This document shows positions 53,583 to 63,393 of a stretch of DNA of 64,000 nucleotides, in pieces (the stretch's first letter is position 1; each line of letters begins with the position of its first letter). Source of the stretch: Pygmaiobacter massiliensis (GTDB taxonomy: Bacteria > Bacillota > Clostridia > Oscillospirales > Ruminococcaceae); the NCBI GenBank assembly GCA_022778585.1, contig JALFTI010000019.1, forward strand, positions 62,001 to 126,000. The letters run 5' to 3'. The notes below the pieces were generated by a model. The model saw only the letters and a list, made by a program, of their open reading frames with translations. It was not told the DNA's origin and made no database searches. A program made the position numbers and the translations under genes.

Positions 53583-54944
53583 ATGCTGAATACCACCGAC
53601 ATTCTGGAAACCATTCGCATGATCAGCGATGAAAATCTGGATGTGCGCACCGTTACCATGGGCATTTCGCTTTTGGACTGTGTGGACGAGGACCCGCACC
53701 GCTGCTGCGAAAAAATTTACCAAAAAATTACCACTAAAGCTGCCCGCCTGGTCAGCGAAGCCGAAGCGGTCAGTGCTGCTTACGGCATTCCCATTGTCAA
53801 TAAGCGCATTTCGGTCACCCCCATTGCCATGGTGCTGGCTGGCTGCAAAAACCCAGACCCAGTGGAATTTGCCAAAACGCTGGACAAAGCGGCCAAAGCA
53901 GTAGGGGTTAATTTTGTGGGCGGATTTTCCGCTTTGGTACAAAAAGGGTTTTCCGCCGGCGACCGGCTGCTGATTGAATCCATCCCCGAAGCGCTGGCCC
54001 AAACCGATATCGTTTGTTCCAGTGTAAATGTCGGTTCCACCAAAGCGGGTATCAATATGGATGCAGTGGCACTAATGGGCAAGGTGGTTCGCCGGGCTGC
54101 CGAAATTACTGCTGACCGCAACTGCATTGGACCGGCTAAGCTTGTTGTATTTTGCAACGCCCCGGAGGACAACCCGTTTATGGCCGGCGCTTTCCACGGG
54201 CCGGGCGAACCGGACTGCGAAATTCATGTTGGGGTATCCGGCCCAGGGGCGGTGCGTGCTGCTTTGGCCAAAAACAGCCAGGGTATGCGGATCGATCAGG
54301 TTGCAGAGCTTGTTAAGCGGACCGCCTTTAAAATTACCCGTATGGGCCAGCTGGTAGGCCAGCTTATGAGCGAGCGGCTTGGCGTGCCGTTTGGCATTGT
54401 AGATCTGTCGCTGGCGCCTACCCCGGCCATCGGCGATTCGGTCGCCAATGTTCTGGAGGAGATGGGTCTGGAGCGGTGCGGCTGCTGCGGAACCACCGCT
54501 GCGCTGGCACTGCTGAACGATGCCGTGAAAAAGGGCGGCGTTATGGCCAGCAATACAGTGGGCGGCCTTTCCGGCGCCTTTATTCCGGTCTCGGAAGATG
54601 CCGGCATGATTGCCGCTGCAGAATGCGGCGCACTGCGGATTGAAAAGCTGGAAGCCATGACCGCTGTCTGCAGTGTCGGTATTGACATGGTAGTGGTCCC
54701 TGGCGACACACCGGCAGATGTGATCAGCGGTTTGATTGCAGATGAAGCGGCCATTGGCATGGTAAACAGCAAAACTACCGCTGTTCGGGTCATTCCCGCT
54801 ATTGGCCATTCCCGTGGGGAACGGCTGGATTTCGGCGGACTTTTGGGATACGGCCCCATCATGGAGATCAGTACCTATTCCCCTGCCGGATTCATTGGCC
54901 GCGGTGGGCGTATTCCCTCCCCCATGCAGGCGCTGAAAAACTAA
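53583..54944 (+). CDS. PFL-family protein (UPF0210/DUF711)
   Basis: A 453-residue protein of the UPF0210 family. Conserved stretches include [12 protein letters not shown], the [11 protein letters not shown] stretch, [13 protein letters not shown], and the C-terminal [15 protein letters not shown]. It has a distant relation to pyruvate formate-lyase-like folds, but lacks an obvious glycyl-radical motif (no RVSGY-type sequence). Function is unknown. The ATG at 53583 follows GGAGG; the reading from 53562 lacks an SD. Ends at the terminator at 54970-55003. Confidence 0.9.
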   Translation: MLNTTDILETIRMISDENLDVRTVTMGISLLDCVDEDPHRCCEKIYQKITTKAARLVSEAEAVSAAYGIPIVNKRISVTPIAMVLAGCKNPDPVEFAKTLDKAAKAVGVNFVGGFSALVQKGFSAGDRLLIESIPEALAQTDIVCSSVNVGSTKAGINMDAVALMGKVVRRAAEITADRNCIGPAKLVVFCNAPEDNPFMAGAFHGPGEPDCEIHVGVSGPGAVRAALAKNSQGMRIDQVAELVKRTAFKITRMGQLVGQLMSERLGVPFGIVDLSLAPTPAIGDSVANVLEEMGLERCGCCGTTAALALLNDAVKKGGVMASNTVGGLSGAFIPVSEDAGMIAAAECGALRIEKLEAMTAVCSVGIDMVVVPGDTPADVISGLIADEAAIGMVNSKTTAVRVIPAIGHSRGERLDFGGLLGYGPIMEISTYSPAGFIGRGGRIPSPMQALKN

Positions 54945-54969
54945 AAAGCACAAGGTTTTATAAAAAGCA

Positions 54970-55003
54970 AAAGCAGGGCAGATGGAATTTGCCCTGCTTT
55001 TAT
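54970..55003 (+). terminator. Intrinsic terminator after the PFL-family gene
   Basis: AAGCAGGGCA and TGCCCTGCTTT arms with a 9-nt loop, followed by TATTTTA on the plus strand. Confidence 0.88.
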
Positions 55004-55028
55004 TTTACTGTTTTCTCAAAATACCAAC

Positions 55029-55059
55029 AAAAAACCCGCGGAAAAATCCGCGGGTTTTT
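55029..55059 (-). terminator. Intrinsic terminator after the ABC transporter operon
   Basis: Perfect arms CCCGCGGA and TCCGCGGG around AAAA, with flanking A- and T-runs. It lies 21 bp beyond the substrate-binding protein's stop on the minus strand. Confidence 0.9.
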
Positions 55060-55079
55060 ATATGCTTTTCTGCCGATGA

Positions 55080-55994
55080 TTACTCTTCGGTAATGCCAGC
55101 CATAGCCTGAGCTTCTTCCAGCAGAGCGTTGATCTCCTCTTCGCTCATGGAATCAAAAACAGAGCTGATAAAAGCAGTCAGGTCATCGTCGTCCTTGCGG
55201 CAGGCGGCCACATTGCCGTCGCTTTCGTACTCAATACCAATGTCCTGCACCACCAGGTCGTCATGCACAGCATCATATCCGCCGGCAATCACATTATCCA
55301 GGAAAACGGCTTCCACCTTACCCTGCTTAAGCTCGGTAATCATGTCGCCCACCTTCACCAGCTGGACCACATTCTCCTCGCCGGCAATCTTGTTGGCAAT
55401 GGGCACCTGGATAGCACCACGCTGGGCAGCAACAGCGCAACCTGCCAAGCTTTCCTGGGTGGTATACTTATCAGCATCCTCGGCGCGGATTACCACAACC
55501 TGAGTGCCATAGAAATAGGGAGAGCTGAAATCTACCGCCTTAGCGCGCTCCGGAGTGTTGGAGAGGGAGGCCATAACAAAGTCGAAATCGCCGTTGTTCA
55601 GGCCGATCAGCAGATTGTCGAAGGACATATCCACCACTTCCAGCTCAACGCCCAGAGCATCAGCCACCTTCTGGGCCAACAGCACATCAAAGCCTACAAT
55701 GGTGTCGGTGCCGTCAATTTCGGTGTGGAACTCGAACGGGGGATAATCAGCGCTGGTACCCAGCACAATTTTGCCCGTCTTGCGGATCTGGGCAAGCCGC
55801 TCACTGTTTTCAAAATCCACCTCAACCGTCTCGCCAGAAGTAACCTCGCTGGAGACAGCTTCACTGGAAGTAGCCTCGCTCGCAGCGGAGCTTGCCTGGG
55901 AAGCAGCCTGGCTGGAGCTGCTGGACGAACCGCTGCAGGCGGTCATGCCCAGAGCCATGGTCAAAGCCAGGGCCAGTGCAATCAACTTTTTCAT
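55080..55994 (-). CDS. Amino-acid ABC transporter substrate-binding lipoprotein
   Basis: A 304-residue lipoprotein with a signal peptide ending in the lipobox TAC (about residue 20), then a ~35-residue Ser/Ala/Glu-rich linker. The solute-binding fold follows (KTGKIVLGTSADYPPFEFH ... VGFDVLLAQKVADALG ... SFDNLLIGLNNGDFDFVMA). It is family 3, for polar or charged amino acids; specificity unclear. The ATG follows AGAGAGG. Last gene of the operon. Confidence 0.95.
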   Translation of the reverse strand: MKKLIALALALTMALGMTACSGSSSSSSQAASQASSAASEATSSEAVSSEVTSGETVEVDFENSERLAQIRKTGKIVLGTSADYPPFEFHTEIDGTDTIVGFDVLLAQKVADALGVELEVVDMSFDNLLIGLNNGDFDFVMASLSNTPERAKAVDFSSPYFYGTQVVVIRAEDADKYTTQESLAGCAVAAQRGAIQVPIANKIAGEENVVQLVKVGDMITELKQGKVEAVFLDNVIAGGYDAVHDDLVVQDIGIEYESDGNVAACRKDDDDLTAFISSVFDSMSEEEINALLEEAQAMAGITEE

Positions 55995-56053
55995 GGTATC
56001 GTTCCTCTCTTTTTCTCTTTTTTATCCAAACTGCAAAAAGCTGCAGCCTGTTT

Positions 56054-57094
56054 TTACTCCCAAAGGGGCTTATCCCACAGTTTTACCATGGTGCCAAGAC
56101 CCATTTTGCGGGCATTTTCAAACAGCATATAACCGATCATGATATCCAAAGCACCCAGGCCCAAGGAATTGCAGTTGATGGTCTGTGCCGCATCGGTACG
56201 GCCCTTCCACTTGCCCAGCACCATGTCGGACAATTCCACAACCTGCTCCTTATCCAGCTTGCCGGCACGGTGCAGGTGGTAAGCAGCCTTGCTCTCATAG
56301 GTTACAATCTGATCCCAGTAGTCCACAGCAATAATATCACTGCTTGCCACCGTCTCCAGATCAGCCTCCATGCTGCCCATATTGATAATGGTAAGGCCCG
56401 GACGCAGCCAGGATTTATCAATAAAGGGCTTGCGGGCTGTGGTCTCGGTGATAACTACCTGAGACTTTTCGGCAGCAGCCTTGGCGTCAGCGGTGGGAAT
56501 AATCTCCACATCATACACGCCTTCATAGTCTTTTTTCAGTCCCTCGGCCTTGTCCAGGTCCAAATCGCACATGTAAATCTTCTTTACAGTGGGAAGCGCC
56601 TCGCAAACAGCCATTACCATGGTACGGCCAATTACGCCGGCACCCACCAGTGTAACCGTGTCGGTCCCTTCGGGAGCGGTATACTTGGCAAACAAACCGC
56701 CCACCGCGCTGGTGCGCATAGCGGTAATGAGGGTGCCGTCCAAAATGCAGAAAGGCAGCACGGTCTCCGGGTCGCTCAGCACGGTAATATCAATGCCATA
56801 GGGAATGCCCGGAATGGAGCTGTTCTTTTTAGATTCGGCCGCCCATTTGGTGCCGCCCACATTCACATCTCCGCCAATATAGCAGGGCATGGAATTGAAG
56901 AAGGACTGCCAGTTTTCGCCCGAACCAATGGGCATACCAATGTGGGTTTTGGGCGGGTTGATAATCTGTCCTTCGCCCAGCATTTTATAGGTTTTTTCCA
57001 CCGCCGCAAGGGTCATTTTCATGTCCAGCACGCCGGCTTTAATTACATCTTCTTCCTGCAAAAACAGAATACCGGGATCGATCGAATGAATCAT
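56054..57094 (-). CDS. Ornithine cyclodeaminase/mu-crystallin-family protein
   Basis: A 346-residue protein of the OCD family with a Rossmann domain (TLVGAGVIGRTMVMAVCEA) and the RTSAVGGLFAKY segment, plus the conserved INMGSMEAD. Family members reduce or deaminate cyclic amino acids or imines. The full-length match I recall is to proteins annotated as tyramine oxidase subunit B, which is an annotation I cannot verify. The ATG at 57094 follows AGGAGG. It lies between the ABC ATPase and the binding protein, so the imported substrate may be its substrate. Confidence 0.85.
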   Translation of the reverse strand: MIHSIDPGILFLQEEDVIKAGVLDMKMTLAAVEKTYKMLGEGQIINPPKTHIGMPIGSGENWQSFFNSMPCYIGGDVNVGGTKWAAESKKNSSIPGIPYGIDITVLSDPETVLPFCILDGTLITAMRTSAVGGLFAKYTAPEGTDTVTLVGAGVIGRTMVMAVCEALPTVKKIYMCDLDLDKAEGLKKDYEGVYDVEIIPTADAKAAAEKSQVVITETTARKPFIDKSWLRPGLTIINMGSMEADLETVASSDIIAVDYWDQIVTYESKAAYHLHRAGKLDKEQVVELSDMVLGKWKGRTDAAQTINCNSLGLGALDIMIGYMLFENARKMGLGTMVKLWDKPLWE

Positions 57095-57165
57095 ACTACT
57101 TGGCCTCCTGAATAATAAAATAACAAACAAATATGATACCAAACGCCCTGCCGGCAATCGGTCGG

Positions 57166-57918
57166 TCAGATGCAGTTGAGTACTTTGGAAAGAAAGTCCT
57201 GCGTGCGGGGATTTTCCGGATGATTGAACACCTTGTCCGGTGTACCCTGCTCCAAAATCTGCCCGCCATCCATAAACAGAATGCGGGTACCAACCTTTTG
57301 CGCAAAGCCCATCTCATGGGTAACCACCACCATGGTAATCCCCTCTTCCGCCAGATCTTTCATCACCGAAAGCACCTCGCCTACCATTTCAGGGTCCAGC
57401 GCACTGGTCGGCTCGTCAAACAGCATAACATCCGGGTTCATGGCAAGGGCACGCACAATAGCAATCCGCTGCTTTTGCCCGCCCGAAAGCCTGCTGGGAT
57501 ATTCGCCCGCTTTATCGGCCAGGCCTATCCGCTCCAAAAGCTGCATGGCAATCTGGTTGGCTTCCTTTTCTTCCATTCCTTTTACCATTTTGGGCCCAAT
57601 GGTAACATTTTCCAAAATGGTCAGGTTATTAAACAGGTTAAACTGCTGGAATACCATTCCCATCTTCTGGCGCAGCTGGTTGACATCCACGCCGGGCTCA
57701 CAAATATTGCGCCCTTCAAAAATCACTTCGCCGCCGCTGGGCTCTTCCAGCCGATTCAAACAGCGCAAAAAGGTTGATTTGCCCGAACCAGACGGTCCGA
57801 TGACCACTACAACTTCGCCTTTTTTAATCTGCACATCAATGCCGGTAAGTACCTTTAGGTCTCCAAAACTTTTTTCAAGCCCCTTGGTCTCAATCAGCAC
57901 ATTCTTTTCATCGATCAC
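57166..57918 (-). CDS. Polar amino-acid ABC transporter ATP-binding protein (GlnQ-like)
   Basis: A 250-residue ATPase. Walker [10 protein letters not shown], signature LSGGQKQR, Walker [14 protein letters not shown] and the switch His (THEM) are intact. It is of the GlnQ/HisP amino-acid class. The start is GTG at 57918 after AGGAGG, overlapping the permease gene by 11 bp. Confidence 0.95.
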   Translation of the reverse strand: MIDEKNVLIETKGLEKSFGDLKVLTGIDVQIKKGEVVVVIGPSGSGKSTFLRCLNRLEEPSGGEVIFEGRNICEPGVDVNQLRQKMGMVFQQFNLFNNLTILENVTIGPKMVKGMEEKEANQIAMQLLERIGLADKAGEYPSRLSGGQKQRIAIVRALAMNPDVMLFDEPTSALDPEMVGEVLSVMKDLAEEGITMVVVTHEMGFAQKVGTRILFMDGGQILEQGTPDKVFNHPENPRTQDFLSKVLNCI

Positions 57919-58588
57919 TGCGGTGCAGCCTCCTTTCGAACAGACTTACGCCCTTGCCGGTTATCAAGTTCAGCGCCAGGTAAACAATGGCCGAAATGTA
58001 ATAGCAAGGCAGCGGATCATAGGTAGCCGCCATTACAATGCCGTTATTATACATCAAATCGCTTACGCCCAGGTACTGGATAATGGAGGTCTCCTTAATC
58101 ATAGTGACGAACTCGTTGCCAATGGCCGGCAGAATATTTTTAATAGCCTGCGGCATGACAATGTGCAGCATGGTCTGAGAAGAGGTCATACCGATCGAAC
58201 GGGCAGCCTCGGTCTGTCCCACATCCACTGCCTGAATGCCGGAACGAATCACCTCTGCCACATACGCTGCCGAGTTCATGGAAAGCGCCAGCGCACAGGG
58301 CAAAGCACGGTCCAGCGCAATGCCCAGCACCGTAGTTTTGGGCCAGGGGATAAAGTCCAGCTGGTAATACACAATGAAAAGCTGAACCAAAAGCGGGGTG
58401 CCGCGCAGCACAGTGATGTACACCTTAGCAAAACCGTTTAGAATTTTGTTTTTGGAAAGGCGCATCAGCGCAATTAAACAGCCCAGAACAAAACCTACCA
58501 AAACGGTAATTGCCGAAACGATGATAGTTGTTCGGGTACCTACTAGAAAATAGTTGTAATAGTTTGTGAAAATTTCCCACATGCTCAA
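57908..58588 (-). CDS. Polar amino-acid ABC transporter permease
   Basis: A 226-residue HisM/GlnP-type permease with about five membrane helices. The EAA loop ([35 protein letters not shown]) and the [11 protein letters not shown] region are typical. I favour the TTG at 58588, ten bases from GGAGG; the ATG at 58582 is sixteen bases away. First gene of the operon, behind the promoter at 58692-58720. Confidence 0.95.
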   Translation of the reverse strand: MSMWEIFTNYYNYFLVGTRTTIIVSAITVLVGFVLGCLIALMRLSKNKILNGFAKVYITVLRGTPLLVQLFIVYYQLDFIPWPKTTVLGIALDRALPCALALSMNSAAYVAEVIRSGIQAVDVGQTEAARSIGMTSSQTMLHIVMPQAIKNILPAIGNEFVTMIKETSIIQYLGVSDLMYNNGIVMAATYDPLPCYYISAIVYLALNLITGKGVSLFERRLHRSDR

Positions 58589-58691
58589 GGGTTTTCTGCC
58601 TCCTCAAAAATTCTCCAGAACCTGCATTCGGTTCAGCATAAGCCCTCCGGCCCATAATATAAAGCCAAGGCCTTCCTTTTGCGTCCTACCC

Positions 58692-58720
58692 ATTATAGGA
58701 CTTGCTGCATAAATATGCAA
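58692..58720 (-). promoter_or_regulatory. Promoter of the amino-acid ABC transporter operon
   Basis: Minus strand: -35 TTGCAT (58715-58720), 17-bp spacer, -10 TATAAT (58692-58697), leader about 97 nt. Upstream lies an AT-rich stretch. Confidence 0.8.
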
Positions 58721-58922
58721 CACCTTTTTTCAAAATTTCAAATTCTCGTTTATTTAGTCAAAATAAGCCTATACAGTCATTATTTTTTTGTAATTTGTGA
58801 CCATTTAATGTTTTTAAAAAAATGAATATACATATTTTTTTGCATAAAGTCTGCTGTTTTGTATTTAAGCTTTTCCACATTTAGCAATTTATCTTTCATG
58901 CCAAAGCAGTTTAAAATCATAC

Positions 58923-58951
58923 AAAAAGCGGCGGGGTTCCCGCCGCTTTTT
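58923..58951 (-). terminator. Intrinsic terminator after pheT
   Basis: Arms GCGGCGGG and CCCGCCGC with a GTT loop, flanked by AAAAA and TTTTT. It lies 41 bp beyond the pheT stop. Confidence 0.92.
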
Positions 58952-58991
58952 GCATTTTTACATTTTTACAAAAATTGTACCGCAAGTATTT

Positions 58992-61403
58992 TCAGCGCAT
59001 CTCAATTTGCAGTTCTTCCTTCAAGGCAGCAAGAATGTTTTGCACAGCATTCTCTACCTCCTGGGCGGGAATTTCCCTGTCATCCTGCGCAAAGGTAATG
59101 GTAAAAGCCATACTCTTTTTTTCAGCCCCCAGCTTTTCTCCACGGTAAATATCAAACAGCCGTGTTTCACTTACCAGCGGACTGGCGCTTCGGATCACCT
59201 CTTCAATAGCCCCGCAGCTGACTGTCTCCTCGCATACCAATGCCAGATCCCGTTTGGTCTGCGCAAAAACCGGCAGCGGTTTGTAGCGGTAGCCTGTTTT
59301 AAAGCACTCAGACAACGCTACATAATCCAGCTCCGCCAGATAGATGTTTTGGTTGGTCTTTTCGTCCTTTGCAATCTTCAGTTCCCCGGTAATTTCGTTG
59401 GAAAGCTTGCCCAGCACACCAAGCACCCTGCCTTCGCAGGACACGGTGGCCGTAATACCCGGGTGCAGCCAGCTGACTTCACCCCGCTCGTAGGTGAAAT
59501 CCAGGTCAAAAGCCTGGGCAATGGCCTGTACTGCGCCTTTCAGGGTGAAAAAGTCTTCCTTGGGGCCAAACGCACCCAAAGACAAAGTAAGCCGTTCTTC
59601 CGGTGCCTGTGTAACCGGTAATTCATGGGGCAGATAAATGTTGGACAGCTCAAACAGGCGTCCTTCGTTATTGCCGCGTTTGAGATTTTCCACAATTACA
59701 TTCAGCATGGACGGCGCCAGAATGGTGCGCATAATGGACAGATGCTCGGTAATGGGGTTCAAAAGCCGAATGGCCTTGCGCTGAGGCGCCTTTTCCGGCA
59801 GATGCAGCATATCCAGCTCGGCTGTGGAATAAAACGCCATGGTGGAAGCTTCAAAAAAGCCCTGCGCTGCCAGCAAGCGTTTCAACTTGAGCTGATTTTT
59901 CTGACTTGGGGTCAGACCACCATTGGTCACAGCGGCTGTCTTCAGCAGGGTGGGCACAATATGGTCATACCCATACTCCCGAATAACCTCTTCGGCCAGG
60001 TCCGGATATCCTTCCACATCCTCCCGGTAGCGAGGTACGCTCACGGTCCAAACGCCCTGGTTATCCTGCACCTCAAAATCCAGCCGGGACAAAATTTCCT
60101 TCATGGTGTCTTCCGGCACCTGAATACCCAGCACACCATTGATTTTTTCCGGCGTGACGGTAAGCACTTTGCGCACCCGGGGCCCACCCGCCATGCAATC
60201 AAAATGGGTATCGGTCACATCGCCGCAGTCCAGCTGCTGAATCAGGTGCAGCGCACGGGCAAGGCCCAGCTCGGTGCTGTATTCATCCACTCCCTTTTCA
60301 TAGCGCAGCGAGGAATCGCTGGACTGTCCCAGGGAACGAGAGGTTTTGCGGATGGAATCACGGGCAAAATTGGCACATTCAAACAGCAGTTCCTTGGAAT
60401 CATCGGCAATGCCGCTGTTAAGGCCACCCATTACACCGGCAATGCAAACCGGTTTTTCACTGTCGCAGATTACCAGATTCGACTCGGAAAGGTTAAATTC
60501 CTTTTCATCCAGCGTGACAATGGTCTCACCCGGCTTTGCACGGCGCACCACAATACTGCGGTCTTTTACCTTGGCCAGATCAAACGCGTGCATCGGCTGG
60601 CCAATTTCCAGCAGGGTGTGGTTGGTGATATCCACCACATTATTAATGCTGCGCAGTCCTGCCAGCGCCAGATGGCGCTTCAGCCAGCGGGGGGAAGGTG
60701 CCGGGCGGATATTGCGCACATAATGGGCCAGGTAGCGGGGGCAAAGGTCCGGCGCTTCTACCCGAACCGAAATAGCTGCATCCCCTTCGGCATTGACCGT
60801 ATAATCGGTAGCGGGCATTTTTACCGGCCGGTTCAAAATGGCTGCCACTTCCCGCGCCATCCCCAAAATGGACTGGCAGTCGGGACGGTTAGCGGTAATA
60901 GAGATATCGAAAATATAATCATCCAGTCCCACCACCTTGCAGATATCCTCTCCCAGCGGCGTATCCGGGTCCAAAATAAGCAAGCCGTAGGTTTCGGCGC
61001 CCTCGTACCAGTCGTTATTGATGCCAAGTTCCTCGCCCGAGCACATCATTCCGTTGGATTCTATCCCATGCATAACCCGTTTGTGAATGGTAATGCCGCC
61101 GGGCAGTGTAGCCCCATCCAAGGCAACCGGGACCTTAGCTCCCTCAAAAATATTCGGCGCGCCGGTGGTAATGCCAAGGTCGTGGCCATATTCGCCGCAA
61201 TCCACCCGGCACAGGTATAAATGGTCGGTTCCCTCCTGTTTCTCCAGGTGGGTAATCTGCCCTACCACCACGCGGGAGATGGGGGCAGAAAGGTCAATCA
61301 GTTCCTCCACCTCGAAACCGCAGTCAAAAAGCTTTTTCTCCAGTTCCTGGGCAGTAATGTCAATGTCTACAAATTCTTTCAGCCAGCTGAATGGTACCTT
61401 CAT
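58992..61403 (-). CDS. pheT: Phenylalanyl-tRNA synthetase beta subunit
   Basis: An 803-residue protein with the N-terminal tRNA-binding domain (VVVGQITHLEKQEGTDHLYLC), B3/B4 editing and B5 domains, and a C-terminal ferredoxin-fold anticodon-binding domain. It forms the alpha2beta2 PheRS with PheS. The ATG follows GGGAGGG, 15 bp after the pheS stop. Confidence 0.97.
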   Translation of the reverse strand: MKVPFSWLKEFVDIDITAQELEKKLFDCGFEVEELIDLSAPISRVVVGQITHLEKQEGTDHLYLCRVDCGEYGHDLGITTGAPNIFEGAKVPVALDGATLPGGITIHKRVMHGIESNGMMCSGEELGINNDWYEGAETYGLLILDPDTPLGEDICKVVGLDDYIFDISITANRPDCQSILGMAREVAAILNRPVKMPATDYTVNAEGDAAISVRVEAPDLCPRYLAHYVRNIRPAPSPRWLKRHLALAGLRSINNVVDITNHTLLEIGQPMHAFDLAKVKDRSIVVRRAKPGETIVTLDEKEFNLSESNLVICDSEKPVCIAGVMGGLNSGIADDSKELLFECANFARDSIRKTSRSLGQSSDSSLRYEKGVDEYSTELGLARALHLIQQLDCGDVTDTHFDCMAGGPRVRKVLTVTPEKINGVLGIQVPEDTMKEILSRLDFEVQDNQGVWTVSVPRYREDVEGYPDLAEEVIREYGYDHIVPTLLKTAAVTNGGLTPSQKNQLKLKRLLAAQGFFEASTMAFYSTAELDMLHLPEKAPQRKAIRLLNPITEHLSIMRTILAPSMLNVIVENLKRGNNEGRLFELSNIYLPHELPVTQAPEERLTLSLGAFGPKEDFFTLKGAVQAIAQAFDLDFTYERGEVSWLHPGITATVSCEGRVLGVLGKLSNEITGELKIAKDEKTNQNIYLAELDYVALSECFKTGYRYKPLPVFAQTKRDLALVCEETVSCGAIEEVIRSASPLVSETRLFDIYRGEKLGAEKKSMAFTITFAQDDREIPAQEVENAVQNILAALKEELQIEMR

Positions 61404-61418
61404 TTCTCGTTCCCTCCC

Positions 61419-62441
61419 TTATTCTGAAAACTGTTTCAGGAACCGCAGGTCGTTTTCGAACAGCAGGCCCATATTGTTAATGCCATATTTCAGCATAGCA
61501 ATTCGTTCAATGCCAATACCGAATGCAAAACCGGAATAAACCTCCGGGGCAATTCCACACCCGCGCAGTACATTCTGGTTGACCACGCCGCTGCCCAGAA
61601 TTTCAATCCAGCCGGTGCCTTTACAAAGGCTGCAGCCGGTACCGCCGCATTCAAAGCAGCTTACATCCACCTCTACACTGGGTTCGGTAAACGGAAAATA
61701 GGACGGCCGCAACCGAGTGCGTACACTGCTGCCGAACAATTCCTTCACCAAGCAGTCCAGCATTCCCTGCAGATCGCACAGGGTAATCCCTTTGTCCACC
61801 ACAAGTCCTTCCATTTGGTGAAACATGGGGCTATGGGTTGCGTCTGAATCTGCGCGGAACACCCTGCCCGGCGACAGCACCTTAATGGGCGGCTTTTTCG
61901 AATCCATTACCCGAATTTGTCCACCGGAAGTTTGGGTGCGCAGCAGGTATTCATCGGTAATATAAAAAGTGTCCTGCATATCCCGCGCCGGGTGGTCTTT
62001 GGGAATATTCAGCCGGGTAAAGTTGTGGTCATCATCTTCAATTTCCGGACCTTCAAAAATTTCAAAGCCCATTCCAGCGAACACATCAATTACCTGGTTT
62101 TTTACCAAAGTAATGGGGTGCAGCGCACCCTGGGGCCGCATTTTGGCCGGCAGGGTAATGTCCACCGCTTCGGCAGCATTGCGCTGGGCCAGTTCCAACT
62201 GCTTCATACGCAAAGCAGCCTGGTCATACTGTGCCTGCACTTTTGCCTTAAATTCGTTAATCACCTTGCCAGCTTTTGGCCGTTCGTCTGCCGACAGGTT
62301 TCGCAGCTGCTTCATCAGCCCGGTCACCTGTCCGTTCTTGCTCAGGTATGTCTGCCAAAATTCAGCCAGTGTCTCGTTGGAAGAGACTTTGGCCAGGTCC
62401 TCATCTACCTTCTTGGCCATCTGGTCTATCAGGTTCTGCAT
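61419..62441 (-). CDS. pheS: Phenylalanyl-tRNA synthetase alpha subunit
   Basis: A 340-residue class II synthetase with an N-terminal coiled coil and the catalytic motifs ([43 protein letters not shown]). It charges tRNA-Phe. The ATG follows GGGAGGAG. It is controlled by the T-box leader at 62442-62787. Confidence 0.97.
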   Translation of the reverse strand: MQNLIDQMAKKVDEDLAKVSSNETLAEFWQTYLSKNGQVTGLMKQLRNLSADERPKAGKVINEFKAKVQAQYDQAALRMKQLELAQRNAAEAVDITLPAKMRPQGALHPITLVKNQVIDVFAGMGFEIFEGPEIEDDDHNFTRLNIPKDHPARDMQDTFYITDEYLLRTQTSGGQIRVMDSKKPPIKVLSPGRVFRADSDATHSPMFHQMEGLVVDKGITLCDLQGMLDCLVKELFGSSVRTRLRPSYFPFTEPSVEVDVSCFECGGTGCSLCKGTGWIEILGSGVVNQNVLRGCGIAPEVYSGFAFGIGIERIAMLKYGINNMGLLFENDLRFLKQFSE

Positions 62442-62787
62442 ATCATCCGCTCCTCCCTATTTGTTGCTTTTAAGCTTACACCCAAAAACAGCCTGCAAAC
62501 AAAAAAGGCTTCGTCCCAACAAGGGACGAAGCCTTCCTACTCCGCGGTACCACCCATTTTCCGCCGCACCTGCGGCAGCTCTTGGCCGCAATAACGGTGC
62601 GGGTACCGTCCCATACTGCCGAAAAAATTCTTCGCATGGGCCACTCGAAAGTGAACTTCCCCGCTGCCTGCTTCGGGGGACCTTACAGCCGGTGGGTACC
62701 CCTCTCTTTTTCGGCATTGACAGCGCGTACTCTCTTTGTCAGCGCGTTTTGCTCTGCGCCCGTTTTTTGGGCGAATTTTGACTGTTG
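62442..62787 (-). promoter_or_regulatory. T-box leader of pheST
   Basis: The minus-strand leader contains the T-box core TGGGTGGTACCGCGG (62542-62556), and a downstream terminator (62501-62533). It spans 346 nt from the promoter. A UUC triplet (plus GAA at 62653-62655) near the expected specifier region fits tRNA-Phe, but the stem I fold was not drawn. Uncharged tRNA-Phe would disrupt the terminator and increase synthesis of PheRS. Confidence 0.92.
62501..62533 (-). terminator. Terminator of the pheST T-box
   Basis: Perfect arms GGCTTCGTCCC and GGGACGAAGCC with an AACAA loop, followed on the minus strand by TTTTTT. It is the regulated attenuator. Confidence 0.92.
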
Positions 62788-62793
62788 TGGTAC

Positions 62794-62822
62794 AGCATAT
62801 CACAAAAATTCTATTTTTTCAA
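62794..62822 (-). promoter_or_regulatory. Promoter of pheST
   Basis: Minus strand: -35 TTGAAA (62817-62822), 17-bp spacer, -10 TATGCT (62794-62799), just upstream of the T-box. Confidence 0.75.
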
Positions 62823-62961
62823 GTCTTTCCGTTCCTTATATCATACGGAGAAAACAAAGAATGGGACTGGCAAAACACTTTCTATTCTGTTATGATAAAA
62901 AAGCACGGCAACCTCTGCTGCCATTTTGTGCAAAACATAACCCTGCAAAAGGAAGGATATC

Positions 62962-63258
62962 ATGGATCTCAAAAACAAAAATGTTCGTACCGCCTTGCTG
63001 GTGGTTATTGTGGCTACTGTGGTTTTTATTGCAGGCCTTATTATGCTGCCTTCTAACCTAATTTTGCAAACCGACAGCGCCGGCGTGGTGACACGCTCGG
63101 CTCCTAAACTGCTAGGGCTTGGGTTGCCATACCTTTTGTCATTGTTTTTCTCCTTTATCTATGTAAAAAGCCCGGAAAATTCAACGGGTGCCCATGGTAT
63201 GTTTATTGCCTTTGTGGGAATTGCCGTAAATGTTTTTGTATTTTTTTTCAATTTATAA
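62962..63258 (+). CDS. Small three-helix membrane protein, unknown
   Basis: A 98-residue protein with predicted membrane helices at about 9-30, 50-66 and 79-97, separated by short loops (PSNLILQTDSAGVVTRSAPK and KSPENSTGAHG). I do not recognise the family. The ATG follows GGAAGG. A possible weak promoter (TGGCAA - 17 - TATGAT) lies near 62870-62896. It has its own terminator at 63273-63304. Coding is supported by the SD, helices and terminator. Confidence 0.65.
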   Translation: MDLKNKNVRTALLVVIVATVVFIAGLIMLPSNLILQTDSAGVVTRSAPKLLGLGLPYLLSLFFSFIYVKSPENSTGAHGMFIAFVGIAVNVFVFFFNL

Positions 63259-63272
63259 GTTAAATCCATTTC

Positions 63273-63304
63273 AAAACACCTGCTTTGAGGCAGGTGTTTT
63301 TTAT
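63273..63304 (+). terminator. Intrinsic terminator after the small membrane protein
   Basis: Arms ACACCTGC and GCAGGTGT around TTTGAG, followed by TTTTTT on the plus strand. Confidence 0.88.
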
Positions 63305-63337
63305 TTATTTCCGCTGTTACTGCTATAACACAAAAAA

Positions 63338-63369
63338 TAAAAAGCCTGCCCGTTTGGGCAGGCTTTTTA
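63338..63369 (-). terminator. Intrinsic terminator after the small lipoprotein
   Basis: Arms AAAAAGCCTGCCC and GGGCAGGCTTTTT around GTTT. It serves the minus-strand gene ending at 63394, and could act in both directions. Confidence 0.9.
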
Positions 63370-63393
63370 TTTTAGCACAAAATCAATTGCTGA

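Larger units (their letters stand above)
58589..58991. other. 403-bp gap between the permease gene and pheT
   Basis: It contains the transporter promoter (58692-58720) and the pheT terminator (58923-58951). The remaining ~150 bases are AT-rich with no gene. A T-box or riboswitch was looked for and not seen. Confidence 0.6.

Noticed and set aside
58589-58685. T-box in the amino-acid transporter leader
   Set aside because: The short leader has no GGGTGGNACCGCG core or terminator.
59625-61220. 531-codon plus-strand frame
   Set aside because: Antisense to pheT; no SD and no family resemblance.
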